DNA of 13,616 nt from Pleurotus ostreatus/Saccharomyces cerevisiae fusant (taxonomy: Eukaryota > Opisthokonta). The notes below the pieces were generated by a model that saw only the letters and a list, made by a program, of their open reading frames with translations, had not been told where the DNA came from and searched no databases. Made by a program: the position numbers and the translations under genes. Shown here piece by piece: positions 1-8,094 of this stretch. Position 1 is the stretch's first letter. Every line of letters starts with the position of its first letter. The DNA is taken from the NCBI GenBank assembly GCA_024196135.1, contig JAMQCK010000950.1, forward strand, positions 1-13,616, in the 5' to 3' direction.

Positions 1-1481
1 GCGGGAGGAGCGCAAAGTCTTCGACTAGCAAGTCTCTACATCAGCGGCTGCATTACTCGAACAGCGCTCCCGGGGCAGAATTCTTCAAGAGGTGCGTTAG
101 ACTTTGCGTATGCTTGCTGCGGTCGCTGCACATAACGATCCTAGCTTTCATTGACCGCCTCGCTTTTCGTCGTCATACTTACTCACACTCTTGTCAGGCC
201 ATATCGTTGTGATTGGTGCGGAAAAGGTTTCCCTCAGAAGGGCAGCCTGACGGGGCATATCGCCTCTCAGCAGTACGTGTTTTTCTTTCTATCCATTCGT
301 CAGAGCAACACATTACCTCTCTCCCAAATTCACTTACCGGTCTAGCTTTCATCGCGAGATCGCCACTCTTTTACCACGTCACGACCATATCATTCCTCTG
401 GTTTCTGCCTGAAATTCTGTCGATATCGAGTTTCAACGCTGACTTGTCCTCTAGTGACAAATTGAAGATGGTCCCGTGTATTGACTGCGGCGAGCGGTTT
501 GCCGATAGAGCTAAGCTGCATCGCCACCGCGTCAAAGAGCATGGTCACGTATCCAAGAAGCAGCGAAGGGATGGTCGTCAGCAAGACGACGAGTTGCCCG
601 CGGAGCACGCGGGAGACGCAGATGCAGATGCAGACGGGGTTTGGGACGCAGATGCGGCGGGGGACGGGGACGACGACACGAACGGCGATCTAGTTGCTGA
701 AGGCGAAGTCGATGACGAGATGGGGCTGGCGGAGGGCCTGCCTTCATCGTCAATGATGTCGCAATGGGGCGGCCCGGCCACCCCCGCGAACGACGACTTC
801 ACTCGTTTCCCAGCTCGCCCGCTTGACTTCGAGGTCGCTGACACCGCGCCTTTCGGTTACTTTCCTGCTCCTGATGCGTACGCCCTCAACTCAACGACCT
901 TCCCCTCCGTCGATGCGTCAAACTCCGCGGCTCAGTATCAACCCAATACAACCTTCTCGAACCCCTTCTTGTTGGGACCCAACAATGCCTCGTTGCCTTC
1001 ACTTTACGAGACACTCAAGGCTGGCGAAGGATGGACTCTCCCGCAGTCTGGAATAACCTCGTCACTCGCTGTCAACTGGAACACGGGCATGCCATCTGTT
1101 GCGAACTCCTCGACGTCGACTTCGAGCTTTACGACACCGCTGGCGACACCGCATCCGCCTTACCTTCGTGCGTCCACCGAGCTCTCGAACGCTTTGAAGC
1201 TCGACCACACTGCTTGGGATGTCGACCTTGGAAAGCCTGCTGCGCATGGAGACTTTGATCCCACTGTCTTTAGTGGTTTGGACATGCCCGTACTCAACGG
1301 TCTCGCCACGTATACGGCCGAGGCGAACGGCCCGCTTCGGCATGGTGCGGGCTACCGCGCAGCGAGCGCAACTGAGGACGCTTGCGCTTCCGATGTGGGG
1401 ACCTTCGAAGAAATCTCTTCAGTCAGGGGTGCAATGTCTTTGTCGACTCCTCTGACCGCGACTTCGATACCTCTTCAGTGA
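1..1481 (+). CDS. Gene A: C2H2 zinc-finger protein, three fingers, 5'-truncated by window edge
   Basis: Putative nuclear DNA-binding regulator. My model joins <1-91, 198-272 and 455-1481, giving 396 visible residues. Introns are 92-197 (GTGCGT donor) and 273-454 (GTACGT donor, GCTGAC branch at 436-441, TAG acceptor). The window opens just after the second Cys of finger 1: bases 1-2 (gc) fit the end of a TGC codon, and twelve residues later comes H-x3-H. The following stretch, HYSNSAPGAEFFKRP, matches the same place in gene D. Finger 2 (CDWC...HIASQH) and finger 3 (CIDC...HRVKEH) are C-x2-C-x12-H-x4-H. The fourth ligand of finger 2 exists only after splicing (CA|T). A basic KKQRR after finger 3 could be a nuclear localisation signal. 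The tail starts with an Asp/Ala run coded by GATGCA-type hexamers and then becomes Ser/Thr/Pro-rich and probably disordered. The C-terminus is uncertain: a further intron could bypass the stop at 1479 and extend the protein to the TAA at 1554. The true start lies outside the window. Confidence 0.87.
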
Positions 1482-2379
1482 TCTCAGCCGCCGCCGCCAC
1501 CTGCTCGCCAATTGTACCTCCCTCACGACTGCGAGACCGACTTTGCGGACTTCTAATTTCCCAATCCCGATTGGGCATGACGTCGGAGTAGTACTACTTC
1601 CGTGCATCCCGCTGTGTGAGCTCCCGCCTACAGCAAACGGCGAATAAGAATTCTGGATAGGACCGTGACTCAGATGTGATGATGCGGTATGAGGAGTGGC
1701 AATGCCCAACGAATTGGACGAGCGACGCCAACTTGTTCTTTTCCAGCTTTCTATATTGCAATAATAAGAGCTCTTTTGGCCACACCAGTACCAAGGCACT
1801 GTGACTGATCAGTTTTCCTACGCGCATGATCATCAACGAGCTCTCGGTGGTGCCGCCGGACGACCCTTGGGTGTCCCCTGTGCCTGAGCTGAACTATGGA
1901 GACCCTCAACAGGGACGTCGATGCCGGGTTTATGACCACCTTTGACTCAAGGAGCCTTGCGATTGCTTCCTATCTTGAGCATCGTTATATCTGTACCTCG
2001 TACAACTGCCGTCTACGTGCCATGTGACCTTCACTTTGAGCTTACCTCTCCGGCATCGGCTTCTCGGATTTCCTCACAACCAGACCCATATATCGCAATT
2101 CCGCCTCTGTACTGTATATCACCAATGACTGCGCATGCTATTCTGTGGAAGACACATCTTGATGTCCTTATCCGCGACCGACTATGAGAAGGAGACAATG
2201 ACCGAGATATGTCGGCGCGTGCATGCATGATTCCTGAGCCTCGTCGCTTTTTTCATATCTCTGTTTGTGTTAAAAACATGAGGCGATCATTGGAAGTGGC
2301 GCAGAAGGTCCAGCAAATACGGTGCAGGTGCGACGCGAGAAACAACCGAGACGACTCGCTCGGTGCCGAACTTTGGGAA
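1482..2379. other. Intergenic region between gene A and the upstream region of gene B
   Basis: No gene is supported over about 900 bp. If the alternative last exon of gene A is used, coding could reach 1556. The stretch holds a 7-bp hairpin (CCCAATC/GATTGGG, 1560-1575), a 12-bp palindrome (AGTAGTACTACT, 1587-1598) and a 39-codon ORF at 1826-1945 with coding-like composition but no recognisable domain. The remaining short ORFs lack splice or compositional support. Confidence 0.5.
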
Positions 2380-2407
2380 CACGTGGCACACGTGCACCAC
2401 GTGTGCC
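2380..2407. promoter_or_regulatory. Triple CACGTG cluster with a 10-bp inverted repeat
   Basis: Three CACGTG hexamers start at 2380, 2389 and 2398, a regular 9-bp phase. GGCACACGTG (2385-2394) and CACGTGTGCC (2398-2407) form a perfect 10-bp inverted repeat around a CAC spacer. CACGTG is the classic E-box recognised by bHLH proteins, and ACGT cores also suit some bZIP proteins. The site at 2398 lies 510 bp before the TATA box of gene B, which matches the position of single CACGTG sites upstream of C and E. A regulatory role is inferred. Confidence 0.5.
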
Positions 2408-2907
2408 AAGCTTTCGTGCGTTACTCGCACACTTGTCCTCTCTTCCATTCAACCAGGCGACCACTTCCTCGACTCAGCTGCGCTCGTCAACTCCAAAGGC
2501 TCCATATATATCGATGAAGTTCAAGACGCTGCTCAGGAGCTACGACTCCTCCGGACGTCGATCACTCGCCTTGTTAAGCGGGAAGGGTTTGTTGTCCAAA
2601 CGTGACCTTACGTCCGGGGAAGGCGACTGGGTCCACGCTCGCGATGATACTTATCACATTTGCTTGGCACTAGAATGGATCTCTGCTGCCGCACCGCCCA
2701 AGCCCTCCTCTCTCCGTTGGCGCGTCCGTCGATATGCCCTTTTCGAGTCCTCGCGAAGTGCCTGCTTCGCGAGGACTACTATGACGCGGTTTAGGTCATT
2801 CCTGCAGAGGATATCCAAACTCTTGCACGGTCAAACGCATGATAGCATCGATCCTGAACATACACAGCCCAGGACGGGCGATCGAGGGTAACGTAACGTC
2901 GAAATCG
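2398..2907 (+). repeat. Upstream duplicated region, copy 1 (gene B)
   Basis: First of three diverged, collinear upstream regions, running from CACGTG to the base before the TATA box. Anchors shared with the other copies are the E-box, a TTGTCCAA block at 2593-2600 (also in copy 3), ACGTCCGG at 2610-2617, and the 29-nt element at its right end (shared with copy 2). The ACGTCCGG block is 298 bp from the TATA here and in copy 3, and 275 bp in copy 2. A 189-codon ORF covers most of this copy, but reading frame is not kept between copies, so I treat it as non-coding. Confidence 0.6.
2746..2777. repeat. Perfect 13-bp inverted repeat (hairpin), loop 6 nt
   Basis: AGTCCTCGCGAAG (2746-2758) is exactly complementary to CTTCGCGAGGACT (2765-2777) across the loop TGCCTG. 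It lies about 95 bp upstream of the conserved promoter element of gene B. Copies 2 and 3 of the upstream region lack it. It could be a cruciform, a protein-binding palindrome or an RNA hairpin; the function is unknown. Confidence 0.85.
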
Positions 2908-2915
2908 TATATATT
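2872..2915 (+). promoter_or_regulatory. Core promoter cassette of gene B (29-nt element plus TATA)
   Basis: The element at 2872-2900 begins GGACGGGCGATCGA and ends GGTAACGTAACGTC. It is followed after 7 nt by TATATATT (2908-2915), and the ATG lies 168 bp downstream of the TATA. The same element with one mismatch and the same 7-nt spacing precedes gene C. The repeated GTAAC unit creates two ACGT cores 5 bp apart, a layout suited to a dimeric or paired DNA-binding protein (inference). Confidence 0.75.
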
Positions 2916-3075
2916 CGGTGGTCTAATTCTCGTCATCTCTCTCCGTCCCTGCTCTCAACAGCACGCACCACTGGCCTCTTATACCGTCCAACAATCAGTT
3001 CGATTCCATAGCGCCCCGCTCTAGCCTTCAACATCGGCGACCGCTTCCCTCCAAACAGCCACTTCGTCCGGCACC

Positions 3076-4527
3076 ATGGCAATCGACACGAATGAGCCTG
3101 AACTATGGTGAGCCCACCGCTTTTCTTCTATAGCCGAAGGGATTTTCTGATTCACCCCCAGCGAACGTCTCATGTGTCCCGAGGATGAGTGTACACTTCA
3201 CTACAGCAATGTTGGCAATGTAAATCGGCATCGGGTCAATAATCACGGCCGAACCTACCCAGAAATCGCAGAGGAGTGTAAATCCGGGCGCATGCGATAC
3301 AAGACAATAATGGCACTAGTAGTGCCAAGGCAGAAAGCCTGCGACACTATGGCATCAGAGGGGGGCAGGGAACTGGACGGTGGGGAACTGGACGACGCCC
3401 TCAATGAGACCGGGTCTCCCAACGACGCCGCTCAACTGTCGCGCAGGACGCATCATCCCAAGCACCCGATCGTCCCACCCCTCCCGCCTCTCGCAGGTCT
3501 TGTCGATCATCAGGAAGGTCCCTTCGACGCTCACGCTCCGGACTTCAACACCGGCTACGTCAACGATGCATTCGGCACCGCGGACGCCACCTTCGCTCCT
3601 GTGGATGAATTGTTTACGTCACATCCGCCGCCATTTACTGGCACAACGTCCATCTCGACACCCTCCTCTCTTTGGGCCACCCTGCCGCCGCCGTACCCCG
3701 CTCACCCTGCTGGGTTCCCCGACGATTATGGCTGGGCGCGTCAAGATTCCTCTCTGCCAATGAATTCGGCGCCCGTAGATGAGAAGTTCCCCTCTTTCGA
3801 CGCCACGCCACGCGCCCACTCTCTCCGCACGCTCGCCTATCAGCCAGCCACGATGGTCAGCTACCCACCCGTCCCAGTGGCGAATTACTCATCGGCCCCG
3901 ACCATGGCCTTCCCCCCGGCTTCAACGACGGCCCTCCCGCCGGTCCCTCCCCCGCAGTTGGAGGTCTTTTGGCGGCAGAAGATCGAGGCAAGGACGCTCC
4001 GAGAGCGACGACAGGCGGAAGCTTTTCGTCAACAACAAGAGCTTGCAGCTTTCGCAGCTCAACAAAGATTTACTTCCGCTCAACATCCAATGGTTCAGGC
4101 GCCGCGTCACAAGCAAGACGCGGGCATGTTCCGCGCTCAGCAGTCACAGGCAGAGGATTCTTGGGCGGCCGCTATGATTCAAGAGCTTCACGCGCACCTG
4201 GCGACCTCCGCGACGACTCACTTCCCCGCGAACTTCGACCATCTCGCGCGCCAGGCGGGAACCTCGAACCTTCAAGTACCGCCCTACGCGTCCTATGTTC
4301 CGCCTCCGTCGAACGACTTCTCTCTTCATCCTCGCGATCCGGTCGTCAACGAGCAACGGGCGCCTCTTATGACTGAAACGCCGTTCTTCCCGGCCTTCGA
4401 CTCTCGTCATTTCCCCGCCCTCGAGCCGCGAGAGCAGATCTCCCAGGAGCCCCTCGGTGACGCCTACCATGCGCTTACCGGCGCAGCCTCCAGCGCTCTG
4501 AACTTCGGCGATGCCTTCATTCCCTAG
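3076..4527 (+). CDS. Gene B: single-finger C2H2 protein with Gln-rich C-terminal half
   Basis: Putative nuclear regulator of 465 aa, joining 3076-3107 and 3162-4527. The start has a strong context (CACCATGG). The 54-nt intron has donor GTGAGC, branch CTGAT and acceptor CCCCAG, and splicing makes the phase-2 junction codon TGC. One finger follows at once: C16-x4-C21-x12-H34-x4-H39. The body (about residues 90-275) is Pro/Ser/Ala-rich. From about residue 277 a charged, Gln-rich segment containing RQQQELAAFAAQQ may form a coiled coil, and near residues 418-431 there is FFPAFDSRHFPALEP. Both segments recur in gene C, so the two are full-length paralogues. One C2H2 finger rarely gives strong sequence specificity on its own, so dimerisation through the Gln-rich segment is plausible (inference). 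I do not recognise a named orthologue. It carries the conserved TATA cassette upstream. Confidence 0.9.
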
Positions 4528-5010
4528 TCTTCCTTCGAATAGGGCTGTATTTCTTGCCTGAGTGCTGCGGCCGAGCGCGAGCGACTCGCACCTCCCTAGT
4601 CAACCTTCGCTCTTGTTTTCTGTACGACCGGATCTTGCGCCCTTCTCCGTTTTTTCCACGTATTCTCCCTTCATTATCACCGCGTACGTTACCATACATA
4701 TCACCAGTAATCATAGTACCTCTCCCCGATGCCCAAACACTTAGAGCATTCCTTTTTCTCATCACCACTCATCCGCATCGCTACAGCATCTCCTCCTCAT
4801 AACACAGGGTTCTCTGCTGGAATCTCATCTGACACGTTCTCTGCCTTCGTAGATACCCGATTATATTATAGACCCTTGCCCGTCTCAAAATTGCATTTAT
4901 TATTCAGCCCCTTCGTCCAGTCGGTGGAACGTGGATTGTGTGTAAGGCTGAATTATTGATTTGTTCTTCTTTGACAGAATAGGCGAAGGCGGCGCCGGCG
5001 ACGCCCAGGA
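4528..5010. other. 3' flank of gene B
   Basis: No gene is supported. The stretch is pyrimidine-rich and AT-richer than the coding DNA, as expected for a 3' UTR and intergenic spacer. GGATCTTGC (about 4630) also occurs in the 3' flank of gene C (about 7310), a possible remnant of the gene duplication. ORFs here look like chance. Confidence 0.5.
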
Positions 5011-5548
5011 CTCGAACCCTGTGCAACCTGCCCCATATGAACAGCGAACACGTGTCGCGCGCTTGCGATTCGGCGATCAAAGTATCCCTTTTCTTCTTCC
5101 GTCCCTACACAGCGACCGCCCCTCTGCCGACATCGCGCCCAGTGCTCTTGAGCTCCGACTGCTCCATTGAATCAGGGAAGTGGCGTCGAGGTTTTCTCAA
5201 GATCTCCGAACCTCAACCACCGCCTTGTTACCGTGAGTATATCTTTGTCGCAGCCTCGGAGGAATGCCGCCCTACGTCCGGAACTGACGACTGGACCCGC
5301 GCTGGGTATGAAATCCCTTACCACAAACGACGAGTGTTCGAAGGGCTTTCTGTCGACGGCGTGCGGACATGCCCCTCTCATCTCGTATTGTCGACGACGA
5401 CGACGCCGCATTCTCGAAGAACTCGCTATGTTCACTGCGCCGGACCATGCTAATCCCCTATACTGTCACAAACATTAAACCATCATTTGATTTGACCGCA
5501 TACGCTCGGGGAGGACGGGCGATCGAAGGTAACGTAACGTCCAGGCGC
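5011..5548 (+). repeat. Upstream duplicated region, copy 2 (gene C)
   Basis: Collinear with copy 3 from a shared GGAYTCGAACC start through CACGTG (5049-5054), ATCAAAG, ACGTCCGG (5274-5281), GCGCTGGGTAT (5299-5309, exact in copy 3 at 7749-7759) and CAAACGACGAG. CACGTG to TATA is exactly 500 bp, as in copy 3. Indels put the matching blocks in different reading frames in the two copies, which argues against a conserved protein. Confidence 0.7.
5049..5054. promoter_or_regulatory. CACGTG box upstream of gene C
   Basis: Single CACGTG in homologous surroundings to the sites at 2398 and 7522, exactly 500 bp before the TATA box of gene C. Its function as a binding site is inferred from conserved position only. 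Confidence 0.45.
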
Positions 5549-5555
5549 TATATAG
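5513..5555 (+). promoter_or_regulatory. Core promoter cassette of gene C (29-nt element plus TATA)
   Basis: 5513-5541 matches 2872-2900 at 28 of 29 positions (A instead of G at position 15). A 7-nt spacer of unrelated sequence precedes TATATAG (5549-5555). The ATG of gene C is 93 bp downstream of the TATA. Conservation stops sharply outside the element, which suggests selection rather than recent copying. Confidence 0.75.
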
Positions 5556-5641
5556 TCCCATCCTCGAAAGCTCACCGTGCTCACTCTCACAGTTATACGC
5601 CGCACGCCCGGCTTGATTCTTTTGGTTGCGATACTCCGTCC

Positions 5642-7215
5642 ATGTCTCAGCGCTCTCGCCTTCTACTTCAACAATCCGCCGTCGACGAACAGCCGTCCAC
5701 GGATGCAGAGCAATCTTCCAAGCCGTACGTATAGTCAGCATCGTCATCCTTGAGGAAACTCACCCAGTGGTTCTCAGTGATCTCATGTGTCCCACCTGCG
5801 GCACATTCCTGGTCAACGTGGGCAACCTGAACCGCCACCGGAGGGTCCTGCACCGCTGGGTCAACCCGGACAACAAAAAGACGCGACAAGTGCGGCGTAC
5901 TCAGCCAGTCCTCGGCGAGGGGAATGCCTCTGGACACCCGTTGAACGCCTCCGAACCAGCGAGCTCGATGACTAACTTAGACCTTCCTATCATCTCACCC
6001 TACCCGCCACTCGAAGACCTTGTCGATACTCATCTATACTCATCCGACGGTCAAGCCCCTTCGTACCCTCAAGGGGACATTTCCTCTGGCCACGTCGACG
6101 ATGCCACCGCGAACTCAGCCTCGTACGTCCAGATCGAGGCTCCAACTCCGATCCGGCTGCCAGCTTTGACGAACTCAACCCTTCTCTCCGCGTCTTCTGA
6201 CCCTCTTGCCACGCCATCACCGCCGTGCGTCGCTCATACCCATGGGCATGCCCTCGGTGTTAAAATCTCGTCGCGCGAAGATCACTCTTTTGCCACCAGC
6301 TTCTCGTCGCCTGTAGACGATAGCAATCACTCGTCAGACGCGATGGACGCGGGAGGCATCACGGATCATGGCGACTTCACCATCTTTGAATCTGGGACGA
6401 TGCACTCCTCTGCCCACTCTCACCGATCGACCGAGCTCGACGTTGTCAAAGGCAGTCATTATACGCCGTACCAGTTGCAACGCGCTCGCGCTCCTCGCCA
6501 TCTCAACCCTCTGTCGATTGCGGGGCCCGAATATCCCGCGCAATTCTGGCTGACAACGCACGCTCTGCCGGTCCAGACGATGCACTTCCCATCGGTCCCT
6601 CCGCCGCAGCCTGGCTTATTCCGGGGCGAAACGATGGAGGTGGGATATGGACAAGAGCAACAGGAGGAAGCTTATTGTCGACAACAAGAGCTCGCACTGC
6701 AACCGCAAGTTGCTTTCGCGCAACATGGAATGGCGCGAGGACCGCACCACGAGCGGGGTCCCGGTGAGTCCCGAGCCCAACAGCAGCAGCAAGAAAGTCA
6801 TTCGCGTATCTGGCCCATGCGTGAGTCTCACGCGCCGACCCAACAATACGCGGGGGCCCCCGCGCCGACTCACGTTCCAACTCGAATGGACTTTGACCAG
6901 CGCTCGCTTCAAGCGAGCACCTCGTACCATCAGCAGGCGTACCACACGCCCCTATTCTCCGCTCAGTCTGGCGACCACCTTGTATGCCTTTCTGAACAAG
7001 CCCCGTATGAGCGATCGGCGCGTTCGGCTTTCGACTCGCAGCTGTTCCCGGCTTTCGACTCCCACCGTCATCCAGACTCCGGAGAGCACCTTGAAGCGTG
7101 CTACGCTAGCTTCGACGAGATCGCGCACTACCTCAATGACCCAGTCAATAATGCGCCGAACTTCTTCGGCAACTTTCAGTCATGTCGTCCCGAAAGTCCC
7201 ATGAGCGCCTACTAG
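5642..7215 (+). CDS. Gene C: single-finger C2H2 protein, paralogue of gene B
   Basis: Putative nuclear regulator of 506 aa, joining 5642-5724 and 5778-7215. The 53-nt intron runs from GTACGT to TTCTCAG in phase 2, just before the finger as in gene B. The finger is canonical, C32-x2-C35-x12-H48-x4-H53, two residues shorter between the cysteines than in B. It is followed by a basic stretch (NKKTRQVRR) that may be a nuclear signal. The middle is Ser/Pro/His-rich. From about residue 306 comes a Gln/Glu-rich segment with CRQQELALQ, then a QQQQQ run coded by CAG repeats (about 6779-6794) and LFPAFDSHRHP at 450-460; these align with gene B. The start at 5642 has an ordinary context but is the first ATG after the TATA box and opens directly into the splice donor. 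No named orthologue recognised. Confidence 0.9.
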
Positions 7216-7479
7216 AGGCTGAAGTTCTGCGCCACATTCCTCCTTAATTGACACGCTCTCTCCTACGACCTGCGCCTGGTCATCGTCTCATTAATATTGT
7301 CGCCGCCCTGGATCTTGCAAGCTCTATGCCTTTACATAGATTAGATTAGATTATGGACGCTCGTAATATCTCATACACGTCTCAATTTTCCCATCATGCT
7401 CTTCCCTTCGTCGAGTCTCGGGAGCGCGAAGTGTGATCCGGTGAGCTGGAGAAGGTATCTATCGTGCACCACGAGGGCG
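7216..7479. other. 3' flank of gene C with a short TAGAT repeat
   Basis: No gene is supported. The stretch contains TAGAT repeated three times plus TA at 7337-7353. Otherwise it has AT-richer, pyrimidine-rich 3' UTR-like sequence. Confidence 0.5.
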
Positions 7480-8021
7480 GGGATTCGAACCTATTCTAAC
7501 GTTCCCCATTCGAACAGAGAGCACGTGTTGCGCGCTCGTGGTTCGGCCATCAAAGAGCTTGAACCTGGATACCGCTTCATCGCTCCAATTGCGTCCAGCG
7601 CTCTCAAAGCTCCGACCATTCTATTCAAGCGAAGGGAAGGATCACCGAGGGATCACAAGACTTCCGGTCCTTCACACCGCCCTTGTATTCGCCGAAAGTG
7701 CTTTGTCCAAGAGACGCCGTCTTGCGTCCGAAGTTGGCGATGGGGCCTGCGCTGGGTATATGATCCTTGATCACAAGCGACGAGGACTCAAAGAGACCTC
7801 CGTCGGCGGCGTGTGAAGTGTCCCGTTCATCTCGCTTCTTTGTGTCGCCCGAGCGGACATTATCGCATGCGGCGCGTCAGAACAAAGCCAAGTCGGCCTC
7901 TATTCAGGGAACATCGGCGTTCATTAGTATCATTACTCTGACTCACAGCGAAGGTCGCGAGACCGGCGTACTAGTCCTGATGGGGCACGGGCATAGACAG
8001 AACAAAGAGCGGCGCAGGTGG
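7480..8021 (+). repeat. Upstream duplicated region, copy 3 (gene E)
   Basis: Starts at GGGGATTCGAACC and stays collinear with copy 2, including CACGTG (7522-7527), ATCAAAG, GCGTCCGA (7724-7731), GCGCTGGGTAT (7749-7759), CAAGCGACGAG and a CTCATCTCG-like block. It then reaches the TATA box of a gene that is not a zinc finger. The ACGTCCGG-equivalent block is 298 bp from the TATA, identical to copy 1. Confidence 0.65.
7522..7527. promoter_or_regulatory. CACGTG box upstream of gene E
   Basis: Single CACGTG exactly 500 bp before the TATA of gene E, in the same local context (GAACAG..A.CACGTGT.GCGCGCT) as the site at 5049. The regulatory role is inferred. Confidence 0.45.
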
Positions 8022-8028
8022 TATATAA
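7985..8028 (+). promoter_or_regulatory. Core promoter of gene E (degenerate element plus TATATAA)
   Basis: TATATAA lies at 8022-8028, 73 bp before the ATG. GCACGGGCATAGA at 7985 sits 37 bp before the TATA, where genes B and C have GGACGGGCGATCGA at 36 bp. The GTAACGTAACGTC half is not conserved. This looks like a decayed or altered version of the B/C cassette. Confidence 0.55.
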
Positions 8029-8094
8029 GCCGCCACCGCTGCGTTGTGGGAGCCACACCCGATACGCGATACCGACGCCCCCCTGTACACAACG

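Noticed and set aside
346..454. Splitting the long second intron of gene A at an acceptor at 345 to give an extra small exon
   Set aside because: The frame after 345 meets a stop within about 24 codons with no good donor before it, whereas the acceptor at 454 has a proper branch site and matches gene D.
1560..1598. Two short palindromes after gene A
   Set aside because: Short arms in a 3' flank with no other support; noted in the intergenic entry only.
2322..2891. 189-codon ORF covering upstream copy 1
   Set aside because: The homologous regions before C and E do not preserve this frame, it spans the palindromes and the promoter element, and its composition is Arg/Ser-rich shadow-like.
5000..5020. 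tRNA T-arm-like sequence (GGACTCGAACC, and GGATTCGAACC near 7482) on the minus strand, suggesting tRNA genes
   Set aside because: The T-stems have one or more mismatches, no matching acceptor stem or anticodon arm with U33 can be drawn, and the sequence is simply the left end of the duplicated upstream regions.
5037..5453. 138-codon ORF, and the partly similar ORF at 7396-7770, as a shared small protein
   Set aside because: The first residues match (EHV.RA..SAIK), but the later homologous blocks fall in different frames because of indels, so protein conservation is not supported.
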